A stretch of 64,000 nucleotides of DNA from Streptococcus sp. 29892 (GCF_032594935.1 NZ_CP118734.1:1454001-1518000), one strand, 5' to 3'. Shown: positions 18,194-27,425, counted from the first letter of the stretch. Numbers and translations: made by a program. Notes: generated by a model from the sequence alone, not told the origin.

Positions 18194-18721
18194 TTACTGA
18201 TTTGCTTTGTATTGATCGTAGTATTTTTGCTTGATAGCCAACCAATCAGAAAGACCATAGCTTTCCAATTCTTTCAAATAGCTATCCCATTCCGCATCGA
18301 CACCACCGTTGACAATCCATTCTGCACGTTTGCGGTAGATGAAGTCGTTCATGTCTGCTTCAACTTGGGCAATCTTATCCAAATCTTCTTGTTCCATGAA
18401 GACACGAGGGTAGATATCATCGTTGGTCACATAGTCAAGATAAGTAGCGTGCATCAAGTCCAAACGCCATTTAGCATCGTCTGGCATAGTTGTCACAGTT
18501 CCGTAGTACTCATCAAGAATAGCAAGCGGTCCACCAACTTCTGTCTTCTGACGCAATTCGCCTGGTGCAGTACCGTTCAATGGCAGGTGCTTAAGGCTAT
18601 TGGTTGCTGTATCAAGTTCAAAGATGTTTTGTTGGGTTTCATCACCATAGGTACCCCAGTTGTTTTGAACAGATTGGAGCGGAGCATATTGAGCGTCAAT
18701 CCATTTAGCTGTCAACTCCAA
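18194..18721 (-). pseudogene. susX: C-terminal remnant of sugar-binding lipoprotein (SusX-like)
   Basis: About 175 codons remain, corresponding to the C-terminal third of a carbohydrate ABC-transporter binding lipoprotein that is normally about 540 residues. The ending (QYAPLQSVQNNWGTYGDE onward to YYDQYKANQ) is typical of large LplA/SusX-type proteins. There is no signal peptide, lipobox or N-terminal lobe. The only in-frame start is a TTG without a proper ribosome binding site, and the frame runs upstream into the operator palindrome at 18728-18739. The sequence is otherwise intact, so the deletion looks recent. Confidence 0.85.
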
Positions 18722-18727
18722 GTTTTT

Positions 18728-18739
18728 TGAAACGTTTCA
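18728..18739. promoter_or_regulatory. LacI-type operator (TGAAACGTTTCA) of sus genes
   Basis: A perfect 12-base palindrome lies between the sus promoter and the truncated susX. The same palindrome sits in front of susR at 19824-19837. It is the most likely binding site of the LacI-type regulator. Confidence 0.75.
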
Positions 18740-18781
18740 TTTTTCTTGTAAAAATAAAACCAACTGTTTATTGATGATTTT

Positions 18782-18810
18782 ATTTTATCATTGTAACCGC
18801 TTTCTGTCAA
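18782..18810 (-). promoter_or_regulatory. Promoter of the residual sus operon with overlapping cre-like site
   Basis: On the minus strand TTGACA at 18805-18810, a 17-base spacer and TAAAAT at 18782-18787 form a strong sigma-A promoter. The spacer starts GAAAGCGGTTACA, which resembles a CcpA cre site. The promoter has survived the deletion. Confidence 0.75.
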
Positions 18811-18817
18811 CTGTTTT

Positions 18818-19807
18818 TTAAAAATTTTTTGTCGTTTTTCCTTCTAGGTAAGAAATTGGTAATGTGACTTGGAGAGGACGCTCCCTTTTCTCAATAATAT
18901 CGACTAAACAGGCAACTGCTTCTTGGGCCATAGCCTCCAATGGCTGACGAATGGTGGAAAGTTCTAAAGAACGTTCACTTGCCAACTGAATACCGTCATA
19001 GCCGATTACCTGCACATCTTCTGGAACCCGTCGTCCCAGTTTTTCCAAAATAGAGAGGGTGTCGAGAGCCACAAAGTCATTGATGGTAAAAATGGCATCA
19101 ATTTGCGGGTTGGCAATCAAAAATTTCTCGACTGCCCCGACAAAATCATCATAGGGTTCTTCCAAATCCAAGACTTGACAAGGAAAACCAGCTTCTACTA
19201 TTCGTTTTTCAAAATAGATTCTGCGCTTCTTGGTTTCGTTGATGGTTTTATTGTGCCCACCAATAAAGGCAAAATGGCTACCACCTTTTGCAATCAAGAT
19301 GTCCGCCGCTAGCTCTGCTCCTGCTTGGTTGTCCGAACTGACACAGGGAATAGCCTTATTTTCATAGGTGCGGTCGATACTCACAAAAGGAATATTGGAC
19401 GATAGGTAATCATCAATGGGACTGTAGGTGATGGCGATAATGCCGTCCACCTTATTTTGTTGCAGCATAGTCAGATAATCCAGTTCCCTTTTTGGACCAG
19501 AAATATTGCAAAGGAGCAACTTGTAATTTTTCTTACTCAGTTCAACTTCAACATGATAGGCAAATTCTCCAAAAAAAGGATGCCAAACTGTCGGAATAAT
19601 CAAGGCAATGGTTTCGGTCTTGTTCTTCTTCATGCCACGGGCGTAAACATCTGGGATGTAATTTAATTCCTTAATGGCTGCATTGACTTTTTCAAGCGTA
19701 CTTTCCTTAATACCTGGCTCATTGTTGATAACTCTTGATACAGTTCCAACGCTTACACCAGCAACCCGCGCAACGTCTTTCATGGTGATTGATTTTTGCT
19801 CTTCCAT
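18818..19807 (-). CDS. susR: LacI-family sugar regulator (SusR-like)
   Basis: This encodes a 329-residue LacI/GalR regulator of normal length. The helix-turn-helix is at about residues 8-28 (TMKDVARVAGVSVGTVSRVIN), followed by the hinge helix and a periplasmic-binding-like effector domain. It sits upstream of the sus remnant in the same orientation. Perfect TGAAACGTTTCA palindromes lie before it and before the sus genes, suggesting autoregulation and control of the remnant operon. In pneumococcus the homologous regulator responds to sucrose. Confidence 0.88.
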   Translation of the reverse strand: MEEQKSITMKDVARVAGVSVGTVSRVINNEPGIKESTLEKVNAAIKELNYIPDVYARGMKKNKTETIALIIPTVWHPFFGEFAYHVEVELSKKNYKLLLCNISGPKRELDYLTMLQQNKVDGIIAITYSPIDDYLSSNIPFVSIDRTYENKAIPCVSSDNQAGAELAADILIAKGGSHFAFIGGHNKTINETKKRRIYFEKRIVEAGFPCQVLDLEEPYDDFVGAVEKFLIANPQIDAIFTINDFVALDTLSILEKLGRRVPEDVQVIGYDGIQLASERSLELSTIRQPLEAMAQEAVACLVDIIEKRERPLQVTLPISYLEGKTTKNF

Positions 19808-19823
19808 GGTTTACCCCTTTCTT

Positions 19824-19837
19824 TTGAAACGTTTCAA
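19824..19837. promoter_or_regulatory. LacI-type operator of susR
   Basis: The perfect palindrome TTGAAACGTTTCAA lies between the susR promoter and its start codon. It matches the operator of the sus genes. Confidence 0.75.
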
Positions 19838-19848
19838 TAATTTACACT

Positions 19849-19877
19849 AGAATATCATTGATAGCGTTTTCTGTCAA
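19849..19877 (-). promoter_or_regulatory. Promoter of susR with overlapping cre-like site
   Basis: On the minus strand TTGACA at 19872-19877, a 17-base spacer and TATTCT at 19849-19854 form a promoter. The spacer GAAAACGCTATCAATGA resembles that of the sus operon promoter and a CcpA cre site. Confidence 0.7.
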
Positions 19878-19906
19878 GGGAAATAGACATATTAGCAAAT
19901 AAAAAC

Positions 19907-19941
19907 ACCCAAAAAGCTAGAATGTTTCTAACTTTTGGGTG
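19907..19941 (-). terminator. Intrinsic terminator
   Basis: CACCCAAAAAGCTAGAA and TTCTAACTTTTGGGTG form a long stem with a short loop. On the minus strand it is followed by TTTTTATTT. It ends the hypothetical gene at 19965-20510. Confidence 0.8.
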
Positions 19942-19964
19942 CCGTTCAAAAATCTTTTCTATTT

Positions 19965-20510
19965 TTATTTGTACATCTTCTTCATTGGGTGTTTTGCAAG
20001 CACTTCTGGGTGATTATCGAGAGCAGCTCTACCTTTTTCCGTCAAAGCATAACCTCTGACGGTAAAGTAAGGTGCCAGTTTTTCTTCTGTCAAGTTGTCC
20101 TTGAGGGCAGTGTCCAGGTCTGCTGCCTTCATCTTGGACAGACCTGTCACTCCTTCTGCTTTGAGGATATTTTTCTTAGCAGTCGAGGTGATATGGTCTA
20201 GGGAATCAAAGGCTGATTCCACATAGGCATAACCGTCTACGATCAACTGCTCCATGTGAGCAGGACCGTTGATACCATACATGTACTCAAAGTACTTGGA
20301 GTAGGGCGTCGTCGTTTCAAAAGAACCTAGGCTAATCCGCCATAGCAAAATAATATCACCTGGCAAAATGCCTTCTTCCAGACGAACCATATTGCGTTTG
20401 GGCACTGGCTTGGCTTCTAAGAGCCAGGTCGCTAGGTCGCGTTCTGGGGAGATATAGGGCTTGACCTCGTGGTCCTTATACATTTCTTCAATACGTTTTT
20501 CTAGTGACAT
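19965..20510 (-). CDS. Conserved hypothetical protein, 181 aa
   Basis: I do not recognise this protein. It is 181 residues, soluble, with no signal peptide or membrane segment. It has an N-terminal helical part (MSLEKRIEEMYKDHEVKPYISPERD), a tryptophan-containing middle and a charged C-terminal helical part with AEGVTGLSKMKAADLDTAL and LTEKGRAALDNHPEVL. The latter looks like a winged-helix or SAP-type fold, a low-confidence reading. The ATG at 20510 follows GGAGAAAG and is chosen over an in-frame TTG two codons upstream. It is a single-gene unit with its own terminator. Confidence 0.7.
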   Translation of the reverse strand: MSLEKRIEEMYKDHEVKPYISPERDLATWLLEAKPVPKRNMVRLEEGILPGDIILLWRISLGSFETTTPYSKYFEYMYGINGPAHMEQLIVDGYAYVESAFDSLDHITSTAKKNILKAEGVTGLSKMKAADLDTALKDNLTEEKLAPYFTVRGYALTEKGRAALDNHPEVLAKHPMKKMYK

Positions 20511-20628
20511 GTTCAACTTTCTCCAAGGGTATTTCTATCAGCCTGACTGGTTTGATCGACCAAGATTTTTGACTGATAAACTCCTGCTATTATACACTAT
20601 TTTGTGGATTTCAAACAGAAAAGGAACC

Positions 20629-20970
20629 CTAGCTCCGATTAAAGCCTAGGAATCGGGTCCCCTGAAAATGTAGGGTTCCCCTGTCGCCCTCAGCCAAGAG
20701 GGCAAATTCATCCGAGCGAACACGAAACTCTTGCCGTTTGCCTTCCCATTCGAAAGTCACATAATAATTGGTCCGTGCCATTTCATTACCAAAGACATGG
20801 GTCCGTTTGGCAACAAGCTTGGCAGTACACCTTTCTCTTGGTGACTGATTATTACGAAGCCACTCCGTCGTATTTTTGAATATCTGAAAACAAACGGTTC
20901 CTAGTATGAGTGTCGCAAGAGCGTAGAAAAACAACATAAACAAACCTGAACTATTGACCAAATCTTCCAT
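20629..20970 (-). CDS. DUF2500 family membrane-anchored protein
   Basis: This encodes a 113-residue protein with one N-terminal transmembrane segment at about residues 9-31. A soluble beta-rich domain follows, typical of DUF2500 (AKLVAKRTHVFGNEMARTNYYVTFEWEG ... RVRSDEFALLAEGDRGTLHFQGTRF). The family is widespread in Firmicutes and of unknown function. It is probably a single-gene unit, divergent from the cyclophilin gene. Confidence 0.8.
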   Translation of the reverse strand: MEDLVNSSGLFMLFFYALATLILGTVCFQIFKNTTEWLRNNQSPRERCTAKLVAKRTHVFGNEMARTNYYVTFEWEGKRQEFRVRSDEFALLAEGDRGTLHFQGTRFLGFNRS

Positions 20971-21051
20971 ACTTAACTGCTCCTTTTTTTACTAATAGTA
21001 TATCAAATTATCCACAAAAATCTATAGAAATTTTGTCACTTCAGCAGAAAA

Positions 21052-21080
21052 TTGAAAATTGTATGAAATCATGGTAAAAT
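21052..21080 (+). promoter_or_regulatory. Promoter of the cyclophilin gene
   Basis: TTGAAA at 21052-21057, a 17-base spacer and TAAAAT at 21075-21080 precede the gene. The start codon follows AGAAAGGA. Confidence 0.7.
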
Positions 21081-21115
21081 GAGCATAATTTTACGTTTCC
21101 CAGAAAGGATTTTCC

Positions 21116-21919
21116 ATGAAAAAACGACTATTTTTTGCTCTAGCATCCACAATTTTATTAACAGCCTGTGCAAGCAATTCCACTACCAGCACTGAACAAT
21201 CAAGCTCATCTAGCTCCAGCTCGACCCTGGCAACCACCACAGACACAACTGCGTCTAGTAAGTATGCTAAAGACTTAGCCTACGCCATCAACAATCCCGA
21301 TGCTAGTTTTCCACAGCTATCTAGCGATATTGCTGAAAACGAGGCGGCTGTAAAAATCAAAACGACCGAGGGGGACATCACTATCAAACTCTTCCCAGAG
21401 CAAGCACCATTGACTGTGGAAAACTTCCTGACCCATGCCAAAAACGGCTACTACAATGGGACTATTTTCCACAGGGTTATCAAGGACTTCATGATTCAAG
21501 GAGGAGATCCTCTGGGAAATGGTACAGGCGGTGAATCTATCTGGGCTGGAAAGGGAACGACTATCGACGCCGGCTATGGTTTCAAAGATGAAATTTCTGC
21601 CTTCCTCTACAATATACGCGGTTCATTGTCTATGGCTAATGCTGGCGCAGGAACCAATGGCAGTCAGTTCTTTATCAACCAGAATACAACCGATATGTCT
21701 AGCCAACTCTCGTCCTCGAGCTATCCAGGCAAAATCATCGAAGCCTATAAGAATGGCGGAAATCCAAACCTAGATGGTAAGCATACTGTCTTTGGACAAG
21801 TCATCGAAGGAATGGATATTGTGGATAAAATCGCCTCTGTCGAAACAGATAGCAGTGACAAGCCAAAAACAGATATCAAAATTGAAGCCATTGAAATACT
21901 GAAAGATTACACTAAATAA
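21116..21919 (+). CDS. slrA: Cyclophilin-type peptidyl-prolyl isomerase lipoprotein
   Basis: This encodes a 267-residue surface lipoprotein. The signal ends in lipobox LTAC near residue 18, followed by a low-complexity Ser/Thr linker to about residue 45. The cyclophilin domain has [35 protein letters not shown] and [14 protein letters not shown], so the active-site arginine and glutamine are present. It catalyses cis-trans isomerisation of prolyl bonds in exported proteins. The pneumococcal equivalent SlrA contributes to colonisation. It is monocistronic with its own promoter and terminator. Confidence 0.92.
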   Translation: MKKRLFFALASTILLTACASNSTTSTEQSSSSSSSSTLATTTDTTASSKYAKDLAYAINNPDASFPQLSSDIAENEAAVKIKTTEGDITIKLFPEQAPLTVENFLTHAKNGYYNGTIFHRVIKDFMIQGGDPLGNGTGGESIWAGKGTTIDAGYGFKDEISAFLYNIRGSLSMANAGAGTNGSQFFINQNTTDMSSQLSSSSYPGKIIEAYKNGGNPNLDGKHTVFGQVIEGMDIVDKIASVETDSSDKPKTDIKIEAIEILKDYTK

Positions 21920-21925
21920 CAGAAT

Positions 21926-21963
21926 AAAAAAGCTTGAGAAAATTACAAACCTCAAGCTTTTTT
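21926..21963. terminator. Intrinsic terminator after slrA
   Basis: AAAAAGCTTGAG and CTCAAGCTTTTTT pair perfectly across a 12-base loop. It can also end the convergent ECF gene. Confidence 0.9.
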
Positions 21964-21973
21964 CTATACTGAA

Positions 21974-22504
21974 CTAGTTGCGACGATATATGCCCTTGAA
22001 TACTTTATAAAGAAGGGGTACAGCAATGATAGTTGTAACCGCAGTGCCATAGGTTCCTAAAATTTTACTCAAAGCAGCAAGGAAGGATGCCGATAAAGTT
22101 AGCCCACCGACTAAACTTCCCGTTAAAGTATACTTTAAAACATTCAAGATAATTTTGGTGATAGCAGCAACAACTCCAACCAAAACAATATTTGATAGGC
22201 TATCATTTTTCTTTAGAAATTTCTCATAAAAAAGGTGAAGAACAAGGCAGACAATGAGCGACTCCAAAATAGTAATCCAAGCCACCGCTGCGTACCCAGA
22301 TAGCAAGTCAAATACTCCCAGACCAATAGCAGCCGCAAGTGCTCCTTTTTTGGATCCAAAAAGTAATACTCCTACTACCACCAGTGCATTGCCTAGGTGA
22401 ACAAATTGACTACCAAATGGAATACGAATGAAGAAGACAACCACACAAATAAGGGCTGCAAATAGACTAACTTCTGTTAATGAGCGTAAATGATTCTGTT
22501 TCAT
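21974..22504 (-). CDS. ECF transporter S component, probably for vitamin B6
   Basis: This encodes a 176-residue membrane protein with six hydrophobic segments, the size of an energy-coupling-factor substrate-binding subunit. The N-terminal RSLTEVSLFAALICVVVFF segment and the FGSKKGALAAAIGLGVFDLLSG region are typical. Its start overlaps the stop of a pyridoxal kinase gene by four bases, so pyridoxal or pyridoxine is the likely cargo. That specificity is inferred from context only. It would work with a shared EcfAA'T module encoded elsewhere. Confidence 0.85.
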   Translation of the reverse strand: MKQNHLRSLTEVSLFAALICVVVFFIRIPFGSQFVHLGNALVVVGVLLFGSKKGALAAAIGLGVFDLLSGYAAVAWITILESLIVCLVLHLFYEKFLKKNDSLSNIVLVGVVAAITKIILNVLKYTLTGSLVGGLTLSASFLAALSKILGTYGTAVTTIIAVPLLYKVFKGIYRRN

Positions 22505-23349
22505 ACTTTCTCCTTTAGTTTTTGAAATGCTTCCTGTAATTCTGCTAGAAATGGCTCAAAATAAATCCCTAATTGTAAGTCTCGATTTAATGAAAGAGTT
22601 TGTTTTAAACTCTTGTCAATAAAGTCTAAAGCGAGGGGAATTGCCTGATGAAGACTGATATTTTCAATGGTTGCTAGAGCCAACAAGGTAGATAATATAT
22701 CCCCTGTTCCAAAGAAGTGTGCTTGATATTTCTGAGACATATAGGTCGTTATTTCCCCTGTTTCCTGCTGAAAATAGGCTACGCCAATTTGGCGATCACC
22801 AAAGGTAATCCCTGTCAGTACAATATCTGCAGATACCTGCTCTGCCAAAGATATTATTAAATCCTCAATATCCTGAATATCGTAGAAATCGCCCAGATAA
22901 TCCCGACCTGTTAAAAGTGCTGCCTCTGTCAAATTTGGTAGAATTAGAGTAGCTGACTGAGCCAGTTCCTTCATGGCTTCAACATAGGAAGGTGTAAAAC
23001 CTGAATAGAGTCGCCCATTATCACCCATAATCGGATCGACAATCAAGGGAGTTTCTATTTCTTTAGCATAGATAGCCAGCTGACTTAGTTGCTGGGGACT
23101 TCTGCAATAACCTGACAAAATTCCAGCTACTTCCAAATTCAATTTCTTCCACTGTCCCAAATAGGCCCTATTCAAATCAGTCAACTCTTGGCTGACAACA
23201 TCTGGGAAACCGCCTGTATGTGAAGATAAAAGCACTGTGGGCAAAAGCATTGTTTCTACCTGACAAGCTGCCGCAAGAGGGATACTCGTTGCAAGTGCAA
23301 CCTTACCAACACCAGGTAAGTCGTTCGCAAGCAATAATCGCTGAATCAT
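22501..23349 (-). CDS. pdxK: Pyridoxal/pyridoxamine kinase (PfkB family)
   Basis: This encodes a 282-residue ribokinase-fold kinase. LPGVGKVALATSIPLAAACQV at the start, VDPIMGDNGRLYSGF and LPNLTEAALLTG in the middle, and the anion-hole region HFFGTGDILSTLLALA are the marks of the PdxK/PdxY group. It phosphorylates vitamin B6 vitamers in the cytosol. A shared ATGA joins it to the downstream S-component gene, giving an uptake-and-trapping pair. Confidence 0.88.
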   Translation of the reverse strand: MIQRLLLANDLPGVGKVALATSIPLAAACQVETMLLPTVLLSSHTGGFPDVVSQELTDLNRAYLGQWKKLNLEVAGILSGYCRSPQQLSQLAIYAKEIETPLIVDPIMGDNGRLYSGFTPSYVEAMKELAQSATLILPNLTEAALLTGRDYLGDFYDIQDIEDLIISLAEQVSADIVLTGITFGDRQIGVAYFQQETGEITTYMSQKYQAHFFGTGDILSTLLALATIENISLHQAIPLALDFIDKSLKQTLSLNRDLQLGIYFEPFLAELQEAFQKLKEKV

Positions 23350-23464
23350 GACTACCTCCTAAATTATTTTTCATAAACAAAATTGTAAAGGATTTTCATA
23401 CATTTTTCAATATTACATATCCATAACTGTATGGGGACAGATTACTGTGCAAATTATTTCAACA

Positions 23465-23490
23465 AGAAAAAAGCAGGTTGCCCTACTTTT
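23465..23490 (-). terminator. Intrinsic terminator of the yidD-murI operon
   Basis: AAAAAGCAGG pairs with CCTACTTTT with one mismatch around a short loop. On the minus strand a TTTTTTC run follows. It overlaps the yidD stop region. Confidence 0.7.
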
Positions 23491-23722
23491 CACAATTTCT
23501 CTTTAAACTAAATTTCTCTGGGACAGGATCCAAGCCTCCATCTACAAAGGGATGACAGCGACCAATACGAGCCAAGCCCATCAAAAATCCTTTGAGTCCA
23601 TGTGTTTGTAAGGCCTCTATCATGTAACTTGAACAAGTCGGCTGATAGCGACAGGAAGGTGGAAAGAGGGGAGAAATATATTTCTGGTAAAACCTGACTA
23701 AGCCTATAAGGAGCTTGGTCAT
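23483..23722 (-). CDS. yidD: Membrane protein insertion efficiency factor YidD
   Basis: This encodes a 79-residue YidD with the diagnostic motifs [32 protein letters not shown] and [17 protein letters not shown]. It is a peripheral membrane protein that helps YidC-dependent insertion. Its start overlaps the rluB stop by four bases. It is the last gene of a nine-gene operon that starts with murI. Confidence 0.95.
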   Translation of the reverse strand: MTKLLIGLVRFYQKYISPLFPPSCRYQPTCSSYMIEALQTHGLKGFLMGLARIGRCHPFVDGGLDPVPEKFSLKRNCEK

Positions 23723-24453
23723 TTTTTCTTCACCGGTTTTGTAACTGCTAGCGTATGCAGTTTACTAATGTCTTTCTTATTAAGCTTGCGGTATTCACCT
23801 GGACGCAAACCAGTAAGGTCCAAATTTCCAAAGCGTGTACGAGAAAGCTTGTCCACCTGCAGACCAACCGCTTCAAACATCTTCTTAACCTGATGATTAC
23901 GCCCTTCATGAATGGTCAACTCAACCACAGAACGATTTTTAACTGGGTCAACCTCGATGATCTCATAAACAGCTGGCTTAGTTTTCTTACCATCAATGAC
24001 AACACCACGGGTCAAGGGACGGAGTACTTCCTTGTTAGCAACTCCTTTGACACGCGCCAAGTAAACCTTATCAATCTCATTTCGAGGGTGAATCATCTCA
24101 TCCGTAAAATCACCGTCATTGGTCAAAATCAAGACCCCTGACGTATCCCAGTCCAATCGACCAACAGGATAAATCCGTTCTTTTACAGTCGGCAACAAGT
24201 CCACAACTGTCTTTCTGCCCTTGTCATCTGACACACTGGAAATAACACCTTTTGGCTTATGGAGCAAGTAATAAACTTTTTCCTCGTTGTAAATAGGTTG
24301 GCCTTCTACTTCTACCTTATCTCCAGACTTAATGGTCGTTGCCAATTCACGAACCACTTGACCATTGACGGTAACACGACCTTGCTTAATCAATTCTTCT
24401 GCCTTACGACGACTGGCTACACCAGCGTGGGCAATGTATTTGTTAATTCTCAT
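23719..24453 (-). CDS. rluB: 23S rRNA pseudouridine synthase RluB
   Basis: This encodes a 244-residue RsuA/RluB-family pseudouridine synthase. The N-terminal S4 domain (residues 1-60) is followed by the catalytic motif [18 protein letters not shown], which carries the active-site aspartate. The C-terminal [16 protein letters not shown] is also a family signature. It modifies helix 89-93 region uridines of 23S rRNA. It overlaps scpB by 11 bases upstream and yidD by four downstream. Confidence 0.94.
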   Translation of the reverse strand: MRINKYIAHAGVASRRKAEELIKQGRVTVNGQVVRELATTIKSGDKVEVEGQPIYNEEKVYYLLHKPKGVISSVSDDKGRKTVVDLLPTVKERIYPVGRLDWDTSGVLILTNDGDFTDEMIHPRNEIDKVYLARVKGVANKEVLRPLTRGVVIDGKKTKPAVYEIIEVDPVKNRSVVELTIHEGRNHQVKKMFEAVGLQVDKLSRTRFGNLDLTGLRPGEYRKLNKKDISKLHTLAVTKPVKKK

Positions 24454-25018
24454 TTTCTAACTCATTTCTTTCTAGGAATAGCTCGGTTTCTTGCTCCACC
24501 AAGTCAAGTTCTGATACATCAGGCAATTCTTCTAGACTGTTAATCCCCATATAATCCAGAAAATAATCCGTTGTCACATAGAGATTGGGCCTGCCAAGCA
24601 CCTCTTTCTTCCCATTCTCACGAATGAGGTCAAAGGCCTGCAACTTACTGATGGCACCGCTGGAATTAACTCCGCGAATATCATCAACTTCAATCCGTGT
24701 GATTGGTTGCTTGTAGGCTACGATTGACAAGGTTTCCAAAAGGGCTCGCGACATGGTCTGATTGATGGGGGTTTTAGCATAAATCCGCAACAAGTCGGCA
24801 TACTCCTTTTTCGTCACCAACTTGTAGCGGTTGGAAGATTCTAAGAGAGCCAGGCCTGATGCCTTGTCGGCCATGTATTTTTCACTGAGTTTTTCTAATT
24901 GCTGGCTGACAGCTGTGGGCTGCAATTCCAACATTTCAGCCAAATTGCGTAAACTCAAGCCATCCTCACCTGCCACAAAAAGCAGGACTTCGATTTCAGC
25001 TAAGCGATTCATCTTCAC
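24443..25018 (-). CDS. scpB: Segregation and condensation protein B
   Basis: This encodes a 191-residue ScpB with two winged-helix domains. [21 protein letters not shown] starts the first, and [34 protein letters not shown] is the highly conserved second. ScpB dimers join ScpA and Smc to form the condensin that compacts and separates chromosomes. It overlaps scpA by 23 bases. Confidence 0.96.
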   Translation of the reverse strand: MKMNRLAEIEVLLFVAGEDGLSLRNLAEMLELQPTAVSQQLEKLSEKYMADKASGLALLESSNRYKLVTKKEYADLLRIYAKTPINQTMSRALLETLSIVAYKQPITRIEVDDIRGVNSSGAISKLQAFDLIRENGKKEVLGRPNLYVTTDYFLDYMGINSLEELPDVSELDLVEQETELFLERNELENEN

Positions 25019-25715
25019 TCCTTACTAGATAAATATCTCCAAAAGTTTCCTTTTGTTCCAAGATAATCTCATGAACCTTGACCAACTCCAAGGTGGCAAG
25101 AAAAATGGTAATCACTTCATTGATATCCTGGCTCTCCTGAAAAAGCTGACGCAGTTCAATACGAGGGTTAGCCTCAAAACGACTACGGACAAGGTCCATC
25201 ATGTCTTCGATCTTATACTCATCCCGAGCAATAGTTGCGTGGGACTGACGGAGACGGGCCTGCTTTTCAGCCATAACCTTAGAAAAGGCAAGGAAAATAT
25301 CGATGACAGTTTTATCTTTGGCCAGCTGGACATCCTCATAAATCAAGTCCAGCTTGGGTTTTGAAAAATAATTGGCCCTTTCATCATGTTGCTCTCCCAA
25401 TTTTTCGCTGAGGAGCTTGAACTTGCGGTATTCTTCCAATTGATCCAAGAGATCCATTTCTGGGTCGTCCTCGGGATCTGTCTGTTCAACGACTTTTGGC
25501 AAGAGCCTCCGGCTTTTAATGACCATCAATTGACTGGCCATGACCATATACTCTCCTGCCACCTCCAAGCGCATGGCTTGCAAGGTCGCAATATAGGCCA
25601 GATATTGCTCAATGACTTCCGTAATTGGAACCTCATAGATATCCATTTGGTACTTGGACACCAGATGCAGTAAGAGATCCAAGGGGCCTTCAAAATCTTT
25701 TAATTTTATATCCAT
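24996..25715 (-). CDS. scpA: Segregation and condensation protein A
   Basis: This encodes a 239-residue kleisin. The start [29 protein letters not shown] is the family hallmark that binds the Smc neck. The C-terminal winged helix ([24 protein letters not shown]) binds the Smc cap. The length is normal. It overlaps scpB downstream and the xerD-like gene by one base upstream. Confidence 0.96.
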   Translation of the reverse strand: MDIKLKDFEGPLDLLLHLVSKYQMDIYEVPITEVIEQYLAYIATLQAMRLEVAGEYMVMASQLMVIKSRRLLPKVVEQTDPEDDPEMDLLDQLEEYRKFKLLSEKLGEQHDERANYFSKPKLDLIYEDVQLAKDKTVIDIFLAFSKVMAEKQARLRQSHATIARDEYKIEDMMDLVRSRFEANPRIELRQLFQESQDINEVITIFLATLELVKVHEIILEQKETFGDIYLVRSEDESLS

Positions 25716-26446
25716 TATCTAAATTTTTCCAAACTCATACTTGTTTTTAGTCCCAACTGCTTGGCGATTTGGTCCAAGGATTTTCCTTCTCCTATTTGAG
25801 CTAGAATGTGCTGTTCTCGCAATTTTTGGGCAGTCCAATCCGACTTCCCAATGGACTGAACAAATTCGGTCAAGCGATTGAAAAACCACTGACGAGAATA
25901 GGTCTGTCCTTTCTTGTCAAAGACATAGTACCCTGTCAGATGCCCTTCAAGGTAGCCAACTAATTCCTTGGGAATGGACAGAACACGCTTGGTCACACCT
26001 TTCTCTACTGTCAAGACTTGAAAATCCAAATTGACCTGCTGGCTAGTCAGCTCTGCTATTTCACTAGGCGTCAAGCCTAAATATGCTATCAAAAGTGCGA
26101 TGAGCTGACCTTCTAGCCAAGGACTTTCTTGAAAGAGTAAAGACAAGTCTTCACTTTCCAACTTCTTTTTGACACGAGCCGGTCCTGCCATAGCCTGTAG
26201 CTTGTAAAACCTGTCCAAGTGACCTCTTTCATAAAGAAAGTAGAGAAATTGATTGACCGCCGATAGCTTTCTTTTCTGAGCAGCAGGTTTCAAGTCTAGC
26301 AGGGACTGCTGATAAAGCAAGAGTGACTGCTGATCTATGTCGCCCTTGGTCAACTCCACAAATTGCTGTAGGTCATAAGTATAGGATTTTTGACTGTTGA
26401 CACTGACCTTTTTAGTCTGGATAAACTCTCCTATAGCCTGCTTCAT
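25715..26446 (-). CDS. XerD-like tyrosine recombinase, catalytically degenerate
   Basis: This encodes a 243-residue protein with the tyrosine-recombinase fold. The key residues are missing: the first arginine motif reads GLTPSE instead of GLRxSE, the HxxR box reads QKLR, GH reads GL (LGLKTS), and the nucleophile region SLEKF has no tyrosine. It is therefore unlikely to cut DNA. A conserved XerD-like gene of this kind lies beside scpA in other streptococci; its role there is unknown. It overlaps cbpB by four bases. Confidence 0.85.
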   Translation of the reverse strand: MKQAIGEFIQTKKVSVNSQKSYTYDLQQFVELTKGDIDQQSLLLYQQSLLDLKPAAQKRKLSAVNQFLYFLYERGHLDRFYKLQAMAGPARVKKKLESEDLSLLFQESPWLEGQLIALLIAYLGLTPSEIAELTSQQVNLDFQVLTVEKGVTKRVLSIPKELVGYLEGHLTGYYVFDKKGQTYSRQWFFNRLTEFVQSIGKSDWTAQKLREQHILAQIGEGKSLDQIAKQLGLKTSMSLEKFR

Positions 26447-26901
26447 TTCTTGCCTTCTTTTGATGCCAAGGGAAAATTATGCAAAAGTGCATTGATGGCT
26501 TTCAGAATAGATTTACGGGTAATAATCCCAAGGAATTCCCTCTTTTCCCCTAGAACAGGTAGGAAGGACTGATCAACTAGCTTGCGCATGACCTCTGTCA
26601 AATCATAATCCAGACCTACCGTTTCTACATCCGTCTTTGCAATCAGTGAAATATCCGTGTTCAATTCATCGTCTGATAACTCATGCTCAGCCTGGTATTT
26701 AATGATTTCCGTCAAGCCAATGGTTCCAAAGAATCGGCCGTCTTCTGTTACCACTGGTACGCGGGAATAAGTCATGTGGCTGAGCAACAATTTAGCATGA
26801 TCAATATTATGGGTATCGATAATAACAGCCAATTTATCTGCTGGGGTCAAGAAGGTTTCTTCTTGGTCCAATAAAAAGGCCTCAAATTCTCGTGCAATCA
26901 T
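26443..26901 (-). CDS. cbpB: CBS-domain protein CbpB (c-di-AMP binding)
   Basis: This encodes a 152-residue protein made almost entirely of a CBS-domain pair: ADKLAVIIDTHNIDHAKLLLSHM, SRVPVVTEDGRFFGTIG, and FLPVLGEKREFLGIITRKSIL. It resembles CbpB/DarB, a small stand-alone CBS protein that binds cyclic di-AMP and regulates the stringent-response synthetase Rel in Bacillus and Listeria. Binding here is inferred from the family. It overlaps both neighbours by four bases. Confidence 0.8.
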   Translation of the reverse strand: MIAREFEAFLLDQEETFLTPADKLAVIIDTHNIDHAKLLLSHMTYSRVPVVTEDGRFFGTIGLTEIIKYQAEHELSDDELNTDISLIAKTDVETVGLDYDLTEVMRKLVDQSFLPVLGEKREFLGIITRKSILKAINALLHNFPLASKEGKK

Positions 26902-27425
26902 CTTGAAATATCCTTTGTCAATGCTGGGTAAAGTTGGTGGTGGCGGTTATAGTATTCCACATGGAAATGGTCTTCAGTGATGGTCACAAGAGCATAAAGG
27001 CACTCTCTGACCAAACCACGAGGTTGACTAACGGATCCTGGATTGAGAAAGAGGGTCTTGCCACGCACTTCCGCATCAGGTACATGCAAATGCCCGTACA
27101 AACAAATATCCGCATCCACTTCCTGTGCCCAATAATCCAAGCGTTGCCAGCCATAGTTAATACCATAGAGGTGTCCATGGGTTTGGGCAATGGTCACATC
27201 ACCCAATTGAGTAATGAGCTGGTCTGGATAACCGCCAAAATAGTCGCAGTTGCCATTAACCACTTGAATGCCATCCCACAGACTATCTTGACTATCTAGC
27301 TCCGAGTCCCCATTGTGAAAGATGGCATCGACCTTGCCAAGATAGTGGTTTTTAATCTCTTCTACAATCTGTCTATCCCCATGAGAATCACTCATGACTA
27401 GGATTGTTTTGCTTGCTCCTGCCAT
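26898..27425 (-). CDS. YfcE/MJ0936-type metallophosphoesterase
   Basis: This encodes a 175-residue calcineurin-like phosphoesterase. The metal motifs are complete: MSDSHGD, FHNGDSE, NGNCD and [10 protein letters not shown], followed by [10 protein letters not shown] and [11 protein letters not shown]. The family acts as a small phosphodiesterase with poorly defined natural substrates. It overlaps rdgB by 28 bases and cbpB by four. Confidence 0.9.
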   Translation of the reverse strand: MAGASKTILVMSDSHGDRQIVEEIKNHYLGKVDAIFHNGDSELDSQDSLWDGIQVVNGNCDYFGGYPDQLITQLGDVTIAQTHGHLYGINYGWQRLDYWAQEVDADICLYGHLHVPDAEVRGKTLFLNPGSVSQPRGLVRECLYALVTITEDHFHVEYYNRHHQLYPALTKDISR

